A program made the position numbers and the translations under genes. Source: Hydractinia symbiolongicarpus (taxonomy: Eukaryota; Cnidaria; Hydrozoa; Anthoathecata; Hydractiniidae). Taken from it: a stretch of DNA of 64,000 nt. Every line of letters starts with the position of its first letter. Position 1 is the first letter of the stretch. Below the pieces are notes generated by a model that was not told the DNA's origin, did no database searches, and was given only the letters and a program-made list of their open reading frames with translations. The stretch covers positions 15,564,001 to 15,628,000 of the forward strand of contig NC_079879.1 of NCBI RefSeq assembly GCF_029227915.1. The letters run 5' to 3'. This document shows, in pieces, positions 37,155-51,258 of the stretch.

Positions 37155-37567
37155 CCACTGGTAACCTGCACAGACAGATGTAACCACGTGATTTACGTGT
37201 GAGGCCTTTATTAGACTGCAAAAGGCCATATTACAGCCTTTATAGGACTGTGCACGTAGTTAGGAGTGTTGTAAGGCAACGGCGCTAATGAAAACGAATT
37301 GAAACGCTGTAGTGCATTGAGACTGTAAGGAATAGTCCAATGGTAAAGTGCACAGGCAAATGGAACCACGTGATTTACGTGTGAGGCCTTTATTAGACTG
37401 CAAAAGGCCATATTACAGCCTTTATAGGACTCTGCACGTAGTTAGGAGTGTTGTAAGGCAACGGCGCTAATGAAAACGACTTGAAACGCTGTAGCGCATT
37501 GAGACTGGAACGACTAGTCCACTGGTAACCTGCACAGGCAGAAGGAACCTCGTGATTTACGTGTGAA
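37155..37567 (+). repeat. Short transition block between the 8-mer and 4-mer HORs
   Basis: About two monomers of the GGATTGAAACG-like and CTCTGCACG subtypes link the two arrays. The second is a chimera ending in GCAGAAGGAACCTCG, the same join that opens the 8-mer units. Confidence 0.75.
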
Positions 37568-39205
37568 GCCTTTATTAGACTGCAAAATGCCATATTACAG
37601 CCTTTATAGGACTGTGCATGTAGTTAAAAGTATTGTAAGGCAACGGCGCTAATAAAAACGACCTGGGACGTTGTAGCACATTGAGACTTGAAGGACTAGG
37701 CCAATGGTAACTTGCGCAGGCAAATGGAACCACGTGATTTACGTGTGAGGCCTTTATTAGACTGCAAAAGGCCATATTACAGTCTTTATAGGACTCTGCA
37801 CGTAGTTAGGGGTGTTGTAAGGCAACAGCGATAATGAAACCGACTTGAGACGTTGTAACGCATTGAGACTGGAAGGACTAGGCCAATGGTAACTTGCGCA
37901 GGCAAATGGAACCACCTGATTTACGTGTGAGGCCTTTATTAGACTGCAAAAGGCCATATTACAGCCTTTATAGGACTCTGCACGTAGTTAGGAGTGTTGT
38001 AAGGCAACGGCGCTAATGAAAACGACTTGAAACGCTGTAGCGCATTGAGACTGTAAGGAATAGTACAATGGTAACCTGCACAGGCAAATGGAACCACGTG
38101 ATTTACGTGTGAGGCCTTTATTAGACTGCAAAAGGCTATATTACAGCCTTTATAGGACTGTGCACGTAGTTAAGAGTGTTCTAAGGCAACTTCGCCAATG
38201 AAAACATCTTGGGACGTTGTAGCGCATTGAGACTGGAACGATTAGTCCATAGGTAACCTGCGCAGGCAGGTGAAGCCCTGTGATTTACGTGTGAAGCCTT
38301 TATTAGACTGCAAAATGCCATATTACAGCCTTTATAGGACTGTGCATGTAGTTAAAAGTATTGTAAGGCAACGGCGCTAATAAAAACGACCTGGGACGTT
38401 GCAGCACATTGAGACTTGAAGGACTAGGCCAATGGTAACTTGCGCAGGCAAATGGAACCACGTGATTTACGTGTGAGGCCTTTATTAGACTGCAAAAGGC
38501 CATATTACAGTCTTTATAGGACTCTGCACGTAGTTAGGGGTGTTGTAAGGCAACAGCGATAATGAAACCGACTTGAGACGTTGTAACGCATTGAGACTGG
38601 AAGGACTAGGCCAATGGTAACTTGCGCAGGCAAATGGAACCACCTGATTTACGTGTGAGGCCTTTATTAGACTGCAAAAGGCCATATTACAGCCTTTATA
38701 GGACTCTGCACGTAGTTAGGAGTGTTGTAAGGCAACGGCGCTAATGAAAACGACTTGAAACGCTGTAGCGCATTGAGACTGTAAGGAATAGTACAATGGT
38801 AACCTGCACAGGCAAATGGAACCACGTGATTTACGTGTGAGGCCTTTATTAGACTGCAAAAGGCTATATTACAGCCTTTATAGGACTGTGCACGTAGTTA
38901 AGAGTGTTCTAAGGCAACTTCGCCAATGAAAACATCTTGGGACGTTGTAGCGCATTGAGACTGGAACGATTAGTCCATAGGTAACCTGCGCAGGCAGGTG
39001 AAGCCCTGTGATTTACGTGTGAAGCCTTTATTAGACTGCAAAATGCCATATTACAGCCTTTATAGGACTGTGCATGTAGTTAAAAGTATTGTAAGGCAAC
39101 GGCGCTAATAAAAACGACCTGGGACGTTGCAGCACATTGAGACTTGAAGGACTAGGCCAATGGTAACTTGCGCAGGCAAATGGAACCACGTGATTTACGT
39201 GTGAG
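37568..39205 (+). repeat. 4-monomer HOR, 728 bp, about 2.25 copies
   Basis: Units 37568-38295 and 38296-39023 and a partial third from 39024 share private variants, including GTTAGGGGTG with GAAACCGACTTG and the altered dyad CACCTGATTTACG. GTCCATAGG appears at about 38246 and 38974. The set looks like a fresh local amplification of half of the preceding 8-mer. Confidence 0.88.
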
Positions 39206-42200
39206 GCCTTTATTAGACTGCAAAAGGCCATATTACAGCCTTTATAGGATAGTGCACGTAGTTAAGAGTGTTGTGAAGCAACGGCGCAAATGAAAACGAC
39301 TTGGGACGTTGTAGCACATTGAGACTGGAACAACTATTCCACTGGTAACCTGCACAGACAGATGTAACCACGTGATTTACGTGTGAGGCCTTTATTAGAC
39401 TGCAAAAGGCCATATTACAGCCTTTATAGAACTGTGCACGTAGTTAGGAGTGTTGTAAGGCAACGGCGCTAATGAAAACGAATTGAAACGCTGTAGTGCA
39501 TTGAGACTGTAAGGAATAGTCCAATGGTAAAGTGCACAGGCAAATGGAACCACGTGATTTACGTGTGAGGCCTTTATTAGACTGCAAAAGACCATATTAC
39601 AGCCTTTATAGGACTGTGCATGTAGTTAAAAGTATTGTAAGGCAACGGCGCTAATAAAAACAACCTGGGACGTTGTAGCACATTGAGACTTGAAGGAATA
39701 GTCCAATGGTAACCTGCACAGGCAAATGGAACCACGTGTTTTACGTGTGTGGCCTTTATAAGACTGCAAAAGGTCATATTACAGCCTTTATAAGACTGTG
39801 CACGTAGTTAGGAGTGTTGTAAGGCAACGGCGCTAATGAAAACGACTTGAAACGCTGTAGCGCATTGAGATTGTAAGGAATAGTACAATGGTAACCTGCA
39901 CAGGCAAATGGAACCACGTGATTTACGTTTGAGGCCTTTATTAGATTGCAAAAGGCCATATTACAGCCTTTATAGGACTGTGCACGTAGTTAAGAGTGTT
40001 CTAAGGCAACTTCGCCAATGAAAACATCTTGGGACGTTGTAGCGCATTGAGACTGGAACGATTAGTCCAAAGGTAACCTGCGCAGGCAGGTGAAGCCCTG
40101 TGATTTACGTGTGAAGCCTTTATTAGACTGCAAAATGCCATATTACAGCCTTTATAGGACTGTGCATGTAGTTAAAAGTATTGTAAGGCAACGGCGCTAA
40201 TAAAAACGACCTGGGACGTTGCAGCACATTGAGACTTGAAGGACTAGGCCAATGGTAACTTGCACAGGCAAATGGAACCACGTGATTTACGTGTGAGGCC
40301 TTTATTAGACTGCAAAAGGCCATATTACAGCCTTTATAGGATAGTGCACGTAGTTAAGAGTGTTGTGAAGCAACGGCGCAAATGAAAACGACTTGGGACG
40401 TTGTAGCACATTGAGACTGGAACAACTATTCCACTGGTAACCTGCACAGACAGATGTAACCACGTGATTTACGTGTGAGGCCTTTATTAGACTGCAAAAG
40501 GCCATATTACAGCCTTTATAGGACTGTGCACGTAGTTAGGAGTGTTGTAAGGCAACGGCGCTAATGAAAACGAATTGAAACGCTGTAGTGCATTGAGACT
40601 GTAAGGAATAGTCCAATGGTAAAGTGCACAGGCAAATGGAACCACGTGATTTACGTGTGAGGCCTTTATTAGACTGCAAAAGGCCATATTACAGCCTTTA
40701 TAGGACTCTGCACGTAGTTAGGAGTGTTGTAAGGCAACAGCGATAATGAAAACGACTTGAGACGTTGTAACGCATTGAGTTTGGAAGGACTAGGCCAATG
40801 GTAACTTGCGCAGGCAAATGAAACCACGTGATTTACGTGTGAGGCCTTTATTAGACTGCAAAAGGCCATATTACAGCCTTTATAGGACTCTGCACGTAGT
40901 TAGGAGTGTTGTAAGGCAACGGCGCTAATGAAAACGACTTGAAACGCTGTAGCGCATTGAGACTGTAAGGAATAGTACAATGGTAACCTGCACAGGCAAA
41001 TGAAACCACGTGATTTACGTGTGAGGCCTTTATTAGACTGCAAAAGGCCATATTACAGCCTTTATAGGACTCTGCACGTAGTTAGGAGTGTTGTAAGGCA
41101 ACGGCGCTAATGAAAACGACTTGAAACGCTGTAGCGCATTGAGACTGTAAGGAATAGTACAATGGTAACCTGCACAGGCAAATGGAACCACGTGATTTAC
41201 GTGTGAGGCCTTTATTAGAGTGCAAAAGGCCATATTACAGCCTTTATAGGACTGTGCACGTAGTTAAGAGTGTTCTAAGGCAACTTCGCCAATGAAAACA
41301 TCTTGGGACGTTGTAGCGCATTGAGACTGGAAGGAATAGTCCAATGGTAACCTGCACAGGCAAATGGAACCACGTGCTTTACGTGTGTGGCCTTTATTAG
41401 ACTGCAAAATGCCATATTACAGCCTTTATACGACTGTGCACGTAGTTAGGAGTGTTGTAAGGCAACGGCGCTAATGAAAACGACTTGAAACGCTGTAGCG
41501 CATTGAGACTGTAATGAATAGTACAATGGTAACCTGCACAGGCAAATGGAACCACGTGATTTACGTGTGAGGCCTTTATTAGAGTGCAAAAGGCCATATT
41601 ACAGCCTTTATAGGACTGTGCACGTAGTTAAGAGTGTTCTAAGGCAACTTCGCCAATGAAAACATCTTGGGACGTTGTAGCGCATTGAGACTGGAAGGAA
41701 TAGTCCAATGGTAACCTGCGCAGGCAGGTGCAGCCACGTGATTTACGTGTGAAGCCTTTATTAGACTGCAAAAGGTCATATTACAGCCTTTATACGACTG
41801 TGCACGTAGTTAGGAGTGTTGTAAGGCAACGGCGCTAATGAAAACGACTTGAAACGCTGTAGCGCATTGAGACTGTAAGGAATAGTACAATGGTAACCTG
41901 CACAGGCAAATGGAACTACGTGGTTTACGTGTGAGGCCTTTATTAGACTGCAAAAGGCCATATTACAGCCTTTATAGGACTGTGCACGTAGTTAAGAGTG
42001 TTCTAAGGCAACTTCGCCAATGAAAACATCTTGGGACGTTGTAGCGCATTGAGACTGGAACGATTAGTCCAAAGGTAACCTGCGCAGGCAGGTGCAGCCA
42101 CGTGATTTACGTGTGAAGCCTTTATTAGACTGCAAAATGCCATATTACAGCCTTTATAGGACTGTGCATGTAGTTAAAAGTATTGTAAGGCAACGGCGCT

Positions 42201-45200
42201 AATAAAAACAACCTGGGACGTTGTAGCACATTGAGACTTGAAGGAATAGTCCAATGGTAACCTGCACAGGCAAATGGAACCACGTGTTTTACGTGTGTGG
42301 CCTTTATAAGACTGCAAAAGGTCATATTACAGCCTTTATACGACTGTGCACGTAGTTAGGAGTGTTGTAAGGCAACGGCGCTAATGAAAACGACTTGAAA
42401 CGCTGTAGCGCATTGAGACTGTAAGGAATAGTGCAATGGTAACCTGCACAGGCAAATGGAACCACATGATTTACGTGTGAGGCCTTTATTAGACTGCAAA
42501 AGGCCATATTACAGCTTTTATAGGACTGTGCACGTAGTTAAGAGTGTTCTAAGGCAACTTCGCCAATGAAAACATCTTGGGACGTTGTAGCGCATTGAGA
42601 CTGGAACGATTAGTCCAAAGGTAACCTGCGCAGGCAGGTGCAGGCACGTGATTTACGTGTGAAGCCTTTATTAGACTGCAAAATGCCATATTACAGCCTT
42701 TATAGGACTGTGCATGTAGTTAAAAGTATTGTAAGGCAACGGCGCTAATAAAAACAACCTGGGACGTTGTAGCACATTGAGACTTGAAGGACTAGGCCAA
42801 TGGTAACTTGCACAGGCAAATGGAACCACGTGATTTACGTGTGAGGCCTTTATTAGACTGCAAAATGCCATATTACAGCCTTTATACGACTGTGCACGTA
42901 GTTAGGAGTGTTGTAAGGCAACGGCGCTAATGAAAACGACTTGAAACGCTGTAGCGCATTGAGACTGTAAGGAATAGTACAATGGTAACCTGCACAGGCA
43001 AATGGAGCCACGTGATTTACGTGTGAGGCCTTTATTAGAGTGCAAAAGGCCATATTACAGCCTTTATAGGACTGTGCACGTAGTTAAGAGTGTTCTAAGG
43101 CAACTTCGCCAATGAAAACATCTTGGGACGTTGTAGCGCATTGAGACTGGAAGGAATAGTCCAATGGTAACCTGCACAGGCAAATGGAACCACGTGTTTT
43201 ACGTGTGTGGCCTTTATTAGACTGCAAAATGCCATATTACAGCCTTTATACGACTGTGCACGTAGTTAGGAGTGTTGTAAGGCAACGGCGCTAATGAAAA
43301 CGACTTGAAACGCTGTAGCGCATTGAGACTGTAAGGAATAGTACAATGGTAACCTGCACAGGCAAATGGAACCACGTGGTTTACGTGTGAGGCCTTTATT
43401 AGACTGCAAAAGGCCATATTACAGCCTTTATAGGACTGTGCACGTAGTTAAGAGTGTTCTAAGGCAACTTCGCCAATGAAAACATCTTGGGACGTTGTAG
43501 CGCATTGAGACTGGAACGATTAGTCCAAAGGTAACCTGCGCAGGCAGGTGCAGCCACGTGATTTACGTGTGAAGCCTTAATTAGACTGCAAAATGCCATA
43601 TTACAGCCTTTATAGGACTGTGCATGTAGTTAAAAGTATTGTAAGGCAACGGCGCTAATAAAAACAACCTGGGACGTTGTAGCACATTGAGACTTGAAGG
43701 AATAGTCCAATGGTAACCTGCACAGGCAAATGGAACCACGTGTTTTAAGTGTGTGGCCTTTATAAGACTGCAAAAGGTCATATTACAGCCTTTATACGAA
43801 TGTGCACGTAGTTAGGAGTGTTGTAAGGCAACGGCGCTAATGAAAACGACTTGAAACGCTGTAGCGCATTGAGACTGTAAGGAATAGTACAATGGTAACC
43901 TGCACAGGCAAATGGAACCACATGATTTACGTGTGAGGCCTTTATTAGACTGCAAAAGGCCATATTACAGCTTTTATAGGACTGTGCACGTAGTTAAGAG
44001 TGTTCTAAGGCAACTTCGCCAATGAAAACATCTTGGGACGTTGTAACGCATTGAGACTGGAACGATTAGTCCAAAGGTAACCTGCGCAGGCAATTGGAAC
44101 CACGTGATTTACGTGTGAGGCCTTTATTAGACTGCAAAAGGCCATATTACAGCCTTTATAGGACAGTGCACGTAGTTAAGAGTGTTGTGAAGCAACGGCG
44201 GAAATGAAAACGACTTGGGACGTTGTAGCGCATTGAGACTGGAACAACTAGTCCACTGGTAACCTGCACAGACAGATGTAACCACGTGATTTACGTGTGA
44301 GGCCTTTATTAGACTGCAAAGGCCATATTACAGCCTTTATAGGACTGTGCACGTAGTTAAGAGAGTTCTAAGGCAACTTCGCCAATAAAAACAACCTGGG
44401 ACGTTGTAGCACATTGAGACTTGAAGGAATAGTCCAATGGTAACCTGCACAGGCAAATGGAACCACGTGTTTTACGTGTGTGGCCTTTATAAGACTGCAA
44501 AAGGTCATATTACAGCCTTTATACGACTGTGCACGTAGTTAGGAGTGTTGTAAGGCAACGGCGCTAATGAAAACGACTTGAAACGCTGTAGCGCATTGAG
44601 ACTGTAAGGAATAGTACAATGGTAACCTGCACAGGCAAATGGAACCACATGATTTACGTGTGAGGCCTTTATTAGACTGCAAAAGGCCATATTACAGCTT
44701 TTATAGGACTGTGCATGTAGTTAAAAGTATTGTGAAGCAACGGCGGAAATGAAAACGACTTGGGACGTTGTAGCGCATTGAGACTGGAACAACTAGTCCA
44801 CTGGTAACCTGCACAGACAGATGTAACCACTTGATTTACGTGTGAGGCCTTTATTAGACTGCAAAGGCCATATTACAGCATTTATAGGACTGTGCACGTA
44901 GTTAAGAGAGTTCTAAGGCAACTTCGCCAATGAAAACAACTTGGGACGTTGTAGCGCATTAAGATTGGAACGATTAGTCCAAAGGTAACCTGCGCAGGCA
45001 GGTGAAACCACGTGATTTACGTGTGAGGCCTTTATTAGACTGCAAAAGGCCATATTACAGCCTTTATAGGACAGTGCACGTAGTTAGGAGTGTTATAAGG
45101 CAACAGCGATAATGAAAACGACTTTGGACGTTGTAGCGCATTGAGACTGGAAGGAATAGTCCAATGGTAACCTGCACAGGCAAATGGAACCACGTGTTTT

Positions 45201-47290
45201 ACGTGTGAGGCCTTTATTAGACTGCAAAAGGTCATATTACAGCCTTTATAGGACTGTGCACGTAGTTAAGAGTGTTCTAAGGCCACGGCGCTAAGGAAAA
45301 CCACTTGGAACCTTGTAGTGCATTGAGACTGGAAGGAATAGTCCAATGGTAACCTGCGCAGGGAGATGGAACCACGTGATTTACGTATGAGGCCTTTATT
45401 AGACTGCAAAAGGCCATATTACAGCCTTTATAGGACTCTGCACGTAGTTAGGAGTGCTGTAAGGCAACAGCGATATTGAAAACGACTTGAGACGTTGTAA
45501 CGCATTGAGACTGGAAGGAATAGTCCAATGGTAACCTGCACAGGAAAATGAAACCACGTGTTTTACGTGTGTGGCCTTTATTAGACTGCAAAAGGTCTTA
45601 TTACAGCCTTTATACGACTGTGCACGTAGTTAGGAGTGTTGTAAGGCAACGGCGAAAATGAAAACGACTTGAAACGCTGTAGCGCATTGAGACTGTAAGG
45701 AATAGTACAATGGTAACCTGCACAGGCAAATGGAACCACGTGATTTACGTGTGAGGCCTTTATTAGACTGCAAAAGGCCATATTACAGCCTTTATAGGAC
45801 TGTGCACGTAGTTAAGAGTGTTCTAAGGCAACTTCGCCAATGAAAACATCTTGGGACGTTGTAGCGCATTGAGACTGGAACGATTAGTCCAAAGGTAACC
45901 TGCGCAGGCAGGTGCAGCCACGTGATTTACGTGTGAAGCCTTTATTAGACTGCAAAATGCCATATTACAGCCTTTATAGGACTGTGCATGTAGTTAAAAG
46001 TATTGTAAGGCAACGGCGCTAATAAAAACAACCTGGGACGTTGTAGCACATTGAGACTTGAAGGACTAGGCCAATGGTAACTTGCGCAGGCAAATGGAAC
46101 CACGTAATTTACGTGTGAGGCCTTTATTAGACTGCAAAAGGCCATATTACAGCCTTTATAGGACAGTGCACGTAGTTAAGAGTGTTGTGAAGCAACGGCG
46201 GAAATGAAAACGACTTGGGACGTTGTAGCGCATTGAGACTGGAACAACTAGTCCACTGGTAACCTGCACAGACAGATGTAACCACGTGATTTACGTGTGA
46301 GGCCTTTATTAGACTGCAAAGGCCATATTACAGCCTTTATAGGACTGTGCACGTAGTTAAGAGAGTTCTAAGGCAACTTCACCAATAAAAACAACCTGGG
46401 ACGTTGTAGCACATTGAGACTTGAAGGAATAGTCCAATGGTAACCTGCACAGGCAAATGGAGCCACGTGTTTTACGTGTGTGGCCTTTATAAGACTGCAA
46501 AAGGTCATATTACACCTTTATACGACTGTGCACGTAGTTAGGAGTGTTGTAAGGCAACGGCGCTAATGAAAACGACTTGAAACGCTGTAGCGCATTGAGA
46601 CTGTAAGGAATAGTACAATGGTAACCTGCACAGGCAAATGGAACCACATGATTTACGTGTGAGGCCTTTATTAGACTGCAAAAGGCCATATTACAGCTTT
46701 TATAGGACTGTGCACGTAGTTAAGAGTGTTCTAAGGCAACTTCGCCAATGAAAACATCTTGGGACGTTGTAGCGCATTGAGACTGGAACGATTAGTCCAA
46801 AGGTAACCTGCGCAGGCAGGTGCAGCCACGTGATTTACGTGTGAAGCCTTTATTAGACTGCAAAATGCCATATTACAGCCTTTATAGGACTGTGCATGTA
46901 GTTAAAAGTATTGTAAGGCAACGGCGCTAATAAAAACAACCTGGGACGTTGTAGCACATTGAGACTTGAAGGACTAGGCCAATGGTAACTTGCGCAGGCA
47001 AATGGAACCACGTGATTTACGTGTGAGGCCTTTATTAGACTGCAAAAGGCCATATTACAGCCTTTATAGGACAGTGCACGTAGTTAAGAGTGTTGTGAAG
47101 CAACGGCGGAAATGAAAACGACTTGGGACGTTGTAGCGCATTGAGACTGGAAGGAATAGTCCAATGGTAACCTGCACAGACAAATGGAACCACGTGTTTT
47201 ACGTGTGAGGCCTTTATTAGACTGCAAAAGGTCATATTACAGCCTTTATAGGACTGTGCACGTAGTTAAGAGTGTTCTAAGGCCACGGCG
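39206..47290 (+). repeat. Mixed block rich in CGTGTTTTACGTG and TTATACGAC subtypes
   Basis: About 44 monomers. 38950-39590 is repeated at +1092 bp (40040-40680). From about 41.2 kb a recurring group appears that combines CGTGTTTTACGTGTGTGG, TTTATACGACTG and the CACATGATTT dyad variant. This group supplies the Q module seen at 56-60 kb, and 42118-42870 matches 59906-60658 at +17788. Several units have CAAAGGCC (181 bp). No gene or foreign element is visible. Confidence 0.8.
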
Positions 47291-49292
47291 CTAAGGAAAA
47301 CCACTTGGAACCTTGTAGTGCATCGAGACTGGAAGGAATAGTCCAATGGTAACCTGCGCAGGGAGATGGAACCACGTGATTTACGTATGAGGCCTTTATT
47401 AGACTGCAAAAGGCCATATTACAAGCCTTGTTACGACTGTGCACGTAGTTAGCAGTGTTGTAAGGCAACGGCGCTAATGAAAACGACTTGAAACGCTGTA
47501 GCGCATTGAGACTGGAACGATTAGTTCAATGGTAACGTACGCAGGCAGGTGAAACCACCTGATCTACGTGTGAAGCCTTTATTAGACTGCAAAAGGCCTT
47601 ATTACAGCCTTTATAGGACTGTGCATGTAGTTAAAAGTGTTGTAAGGCAACGGCGCTAATGAAAACGACCTGGGACGTAGTAGCACATTGAGACTTGAAG
47701 GATTAGGCCAATGGTAACTTGCGCAGGCTAATGGAACCATGTGATTTACGTGTGAGGCATGTATTAGACTGCAAAAGGCCATATTACAGCCTTTATAGGA
47801 TTATGCACGTAGTTAAGAGTGTTGTAAAGCAACCGCGCTAATGAAAACGACTTGGGAGGTTGTAGCACATTGAGACTGGAACGATTAGTCCAAAGGTAAC
47901 CTGCGCAGGCAGGTGAAATCACGTGATTTACGTGTGAACCCTTTATTAGACTGCAAAGACCATATTACAGCCTTTATAGGACTGTGCACGTAGTTAAGAG
48001 TGTTGTAAGGCAACGACACTAATGAAAACGACTTGGGACGTTGTAGCGCATTGAGACTGGAACGACTAGTCCACTGGTAACCTGCACAGGCAGAAGGAAC
48101 CACGTGATTTACGTGTGAAGCCTTTATTAGACTGCAAAATGCCATATTACAGCCTTTATAGGACTGTGCATGTTGGTTAAAAGTATTGTAAAGCAACGGC
48201 GCTAATAAAAACGACCTGGGACGTTGTAGCACATTGAGACTTGAAGGACTAGGCCAATGGTAACTTGCGCAGGCAAATGGAACCACGTGATTTACGTGTG
48301 AGGCCTTTATTAGACTGCAAAAGGCCATATTACAGCCTTTATAGGACTCTGCACGTAGTTAGGAGTGTTGTAAGGCAACGGCGCTAATGAAAACGACTTG
48401 AAACGCTGTAGCGCATTGAGACTGTAAGGAATAGTACAATGGTAACCTGCACAGGCAAATGGAACCACGTAATTTACGTGTGAGGCCTTTATTAGACTGC
48501 AAAAGGCTATATTACAGCCTTTATAGGACTGTGCACGTTGTTAAGAGTGTTCTAAGGCAACTTCGCCAATGAAAGATCTTGGGACGTTGTAGCGCATTGA
48601 GACTGGAACGATTAGTCCAAAGGTAACCTGCGCAGGCAGGTGAAGCCACGTGATTTACGTGTGAAGCCTTTAATAGACTGCAAAATGCCATATTACAGCC
48701 TTTATAGGACTGTGCATGTAGTTAAAAGTATTGTAAGGCAACGGCGCTAATAAAAACGACCTGGGACGTTGTAGCACAGTGAGACTTGAAGGACTAGGCC
48801 AATGGTAACTTGCGCAGGCAAATGGAACCACGTGATTTACGTGTGAGGCCTTTATTAGACTGCAAAAGGCCATATTACAGCCTTTATAGGACAGTGCACG
48901 TAGTTAAGAGTGTTGTGAAGCAACGGCGCAAATGAAAACGACTTGAGACGTTGTAGCACATTGAGACTGTAAGGAATAGTCCAATGGTAAAGTGCACAGG
49001 CAAATGGAACCACGTGATTTACGTGTGAGGCCTTTATTAGACTGCAAAAGGCCATATTACAGCCTTTATAGGACTCTGCACGTAGTTAGGAGTGTTGTAA
49101 GGCAACAGCGATAATGAAGACGACTTGAGACGTTGTAACGCATTGAGACTGGAAGGACTAGGCCAATGGTAACTTGCGCAGGCAAATGGAACCACGTGAT
49201 TTACGTGTGAGGCCTTTATTAGACTGCAAAAGGCCATATTACAGCCTGTATAGGACTCTGCACGTAGTTAGGAGTGTTGTAAGGCAACGGCG
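47291..49292 (+). repeat. 11-monomer HOR unit, ~2 kb, copy 1
   Basis: Eleven monomers recur about 2001 bp downstream. Diagnostic variants are CTAAGGAAAACCACTTGG at the start, the CAAAGACC 181-bp unit, CATGTTGGTTAAAAG (plus one base), CAATGAAAGATCTTGG (minus one base) and GCCTGTATAGG at the end. An extra A in ACAAGCCTTG near 47421 makes this copy one base longer than the next. Confidence 0.9.
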
Positions 49293-51258
49293 CTAAGGAA
49301 AACCACTTGGAACCTTGTAGTGCATTGAGACTGGAAGGAATAGTCCAATGGTAACCTGCGCAGGGAGATGGAACCACGTGATTTACGTATGAGGCCTTTA
49401 TTAGACTGCAAAAGGCCATATTACAGCCTTGTTACGACTGTGCACGTAGTTAGCAGTGTTGTAAGGCAACGGCGCTAATGAAAACGGCTTGAAACGCTGT
49501 AGCGCATTGAGACTGGAACGATTAGTTCAATGGTAACGTGCGCAGGCAGGTGAAACCACCTGATCTACGTGTGAAGCCTTTATTAGACTGCAAAAGGCCT
49601 TATTACAGCCTTTATAGGACTGTGCATGTAGTTAAAAGTGTTGTAAGGCAACGGCGCTAATGAAAACGACCTGGGACGTAGTAGCACATTGAGACTTGAA
49701 GGATTAGGCCAATGGTAACTTGCGCAGGCTAATGGAACCACGTGATTTACGTGTGAGGCATGTATTAGACTGCAAAAGGCCATATTACAGCCTTTATAGG
49801 ATTATGCACGTAGTTAAGAGTGTTGTAAAGCAACCGCGCTAATGAAAACGACTTGGGAGGTTGTAGCACATTGAGACTGGAACGATTAGTCCAAAGGTAA
49901 CCTGCGCAGGCAGGTGAAATCACGTGATTTACGTGTGAACCCTTTATTAGACTGCAAAGACCATATTACAGCCTTTATAGGACTGTGCACGTAGTTAAGA
50001 GTGTTGTAAGGCAACGACACTAATGAAAACGACTTGGGACGTTGTAGCGCATTGAGACTGGAACGACTAGTCCACTGGTAAGCTGCACAGGCAGAAGGAA
50101 CCACGTGATTTACGTGTGAAGCCTTTATTAGACTGCAAAATGCCATATTACAGCCTTTATAGGACTGTGCATGTTGGTTAAAAGTATTGTAAAGCAACGG
50201 CGCTAATAAAAACGACCTGGGACGTTGTAGCACATTGAGACTTGAAGGACTAGGCCAATGGTAACTTGCGCAGACAAATGGAACCACGTGATTTACGTGT
50301 GAGGCCTTTATTAGACTGCAAAAGGCCATATTACAGCCTTTATAGGACTCTGCACGTAGTTAGGAGTGTTGTAAGGCAACGGCGCTAATGAAAACGACTT
50401 GAAACGCTGTAGCGCATTGAGACTGTAAGGAATAGTACAATGGTAACCTGCACAGGCAAATGGAACCACGTAATTTACGTGTGAGGCCTTTATTAGACTG
50501 CAAAAGGCTATATTACAGCCTTTATAGGACTGTGCACGTTGTTAAGAGTGTTCTAAGGCAACTTCGCCAATGAAAGATCTTGGGACGTTGTAGCGCATTG
50601 AGACTGGAACGATTAGTCCAAAGGTAACCTGCGCAGGCAGGTGAAGCCACGTGATTTACGTGTGAAGCCTTTATTAGACTGCAAAATGCCATATTACAGC
50701 CTTTATCGGACTGTGCATGTAGTTAAAAGTATTGTAAGGCAACGGCGCTAATAAAAACGACCTGGGACGTTGTAGCACAGTGAGACTTGAAGGACTAGGC
50801 CAATGGTAACTTGCGCAGGCAAATGGAACCACGTGATTTACGTGTGAGGCCTTTATTAGACTGCAAAAGGCCATATTACAGCCTTTATAGGACAGTGCAC
50901 GTAGTTAAGAGTGTTGTGAAGCAACGGCGCAAATGAAAACGACTTGAGACGTTGTAGCACATTGAGACTGTAAGGAATAGTCCAATGGTAAAGTGCACAG
51001 GCAAATGGAACCACGTGATTTACGTGTGAGGCCTTTATTAGACTGCAAAAGGCCATATTACAGCCTTTATAGGACTCTGCACGTAGTTAGGAGTGTTGTA
51101 AGGCAACAGCGATAATGAAGACGACTTGAGACGTTGTAACGCATTGAGACTAAAAGGACTAGGCCAATGGTAACTTGCGCAGGCAAATGGAACCACGTGA
51201 TTTACGTGTGAGGCCTTTATTAGACTGCAAAAGGCCATATTACAGCCTGTATAGGACT
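49293..51258 (+). repeat. 11-monomer HOR unit, ~2 kb, copy 2
   Basis: This repeats 47291-49292 with all of its diagnostic variants in order. It diverges just after the shared GCCTGTATAGGACT (about 51258), where copy 1 has CTGCACG and this copy has GTGCACG and switches to the 7-mer family. Private changes include GCGCAGACAAATGG near 50270 and GAGACTAAAAGG near 51148. Confidence 0.9.

Noticed and set aside
39024-41215. A genuine 6-mer HOR of 1092 bp
   Set aside because: Only about 640 bp (38950-39590 with 40040-40680) match at +1092. The following monomers are different subtypes, so it is a partial duplication and not a six-monomer repeat.
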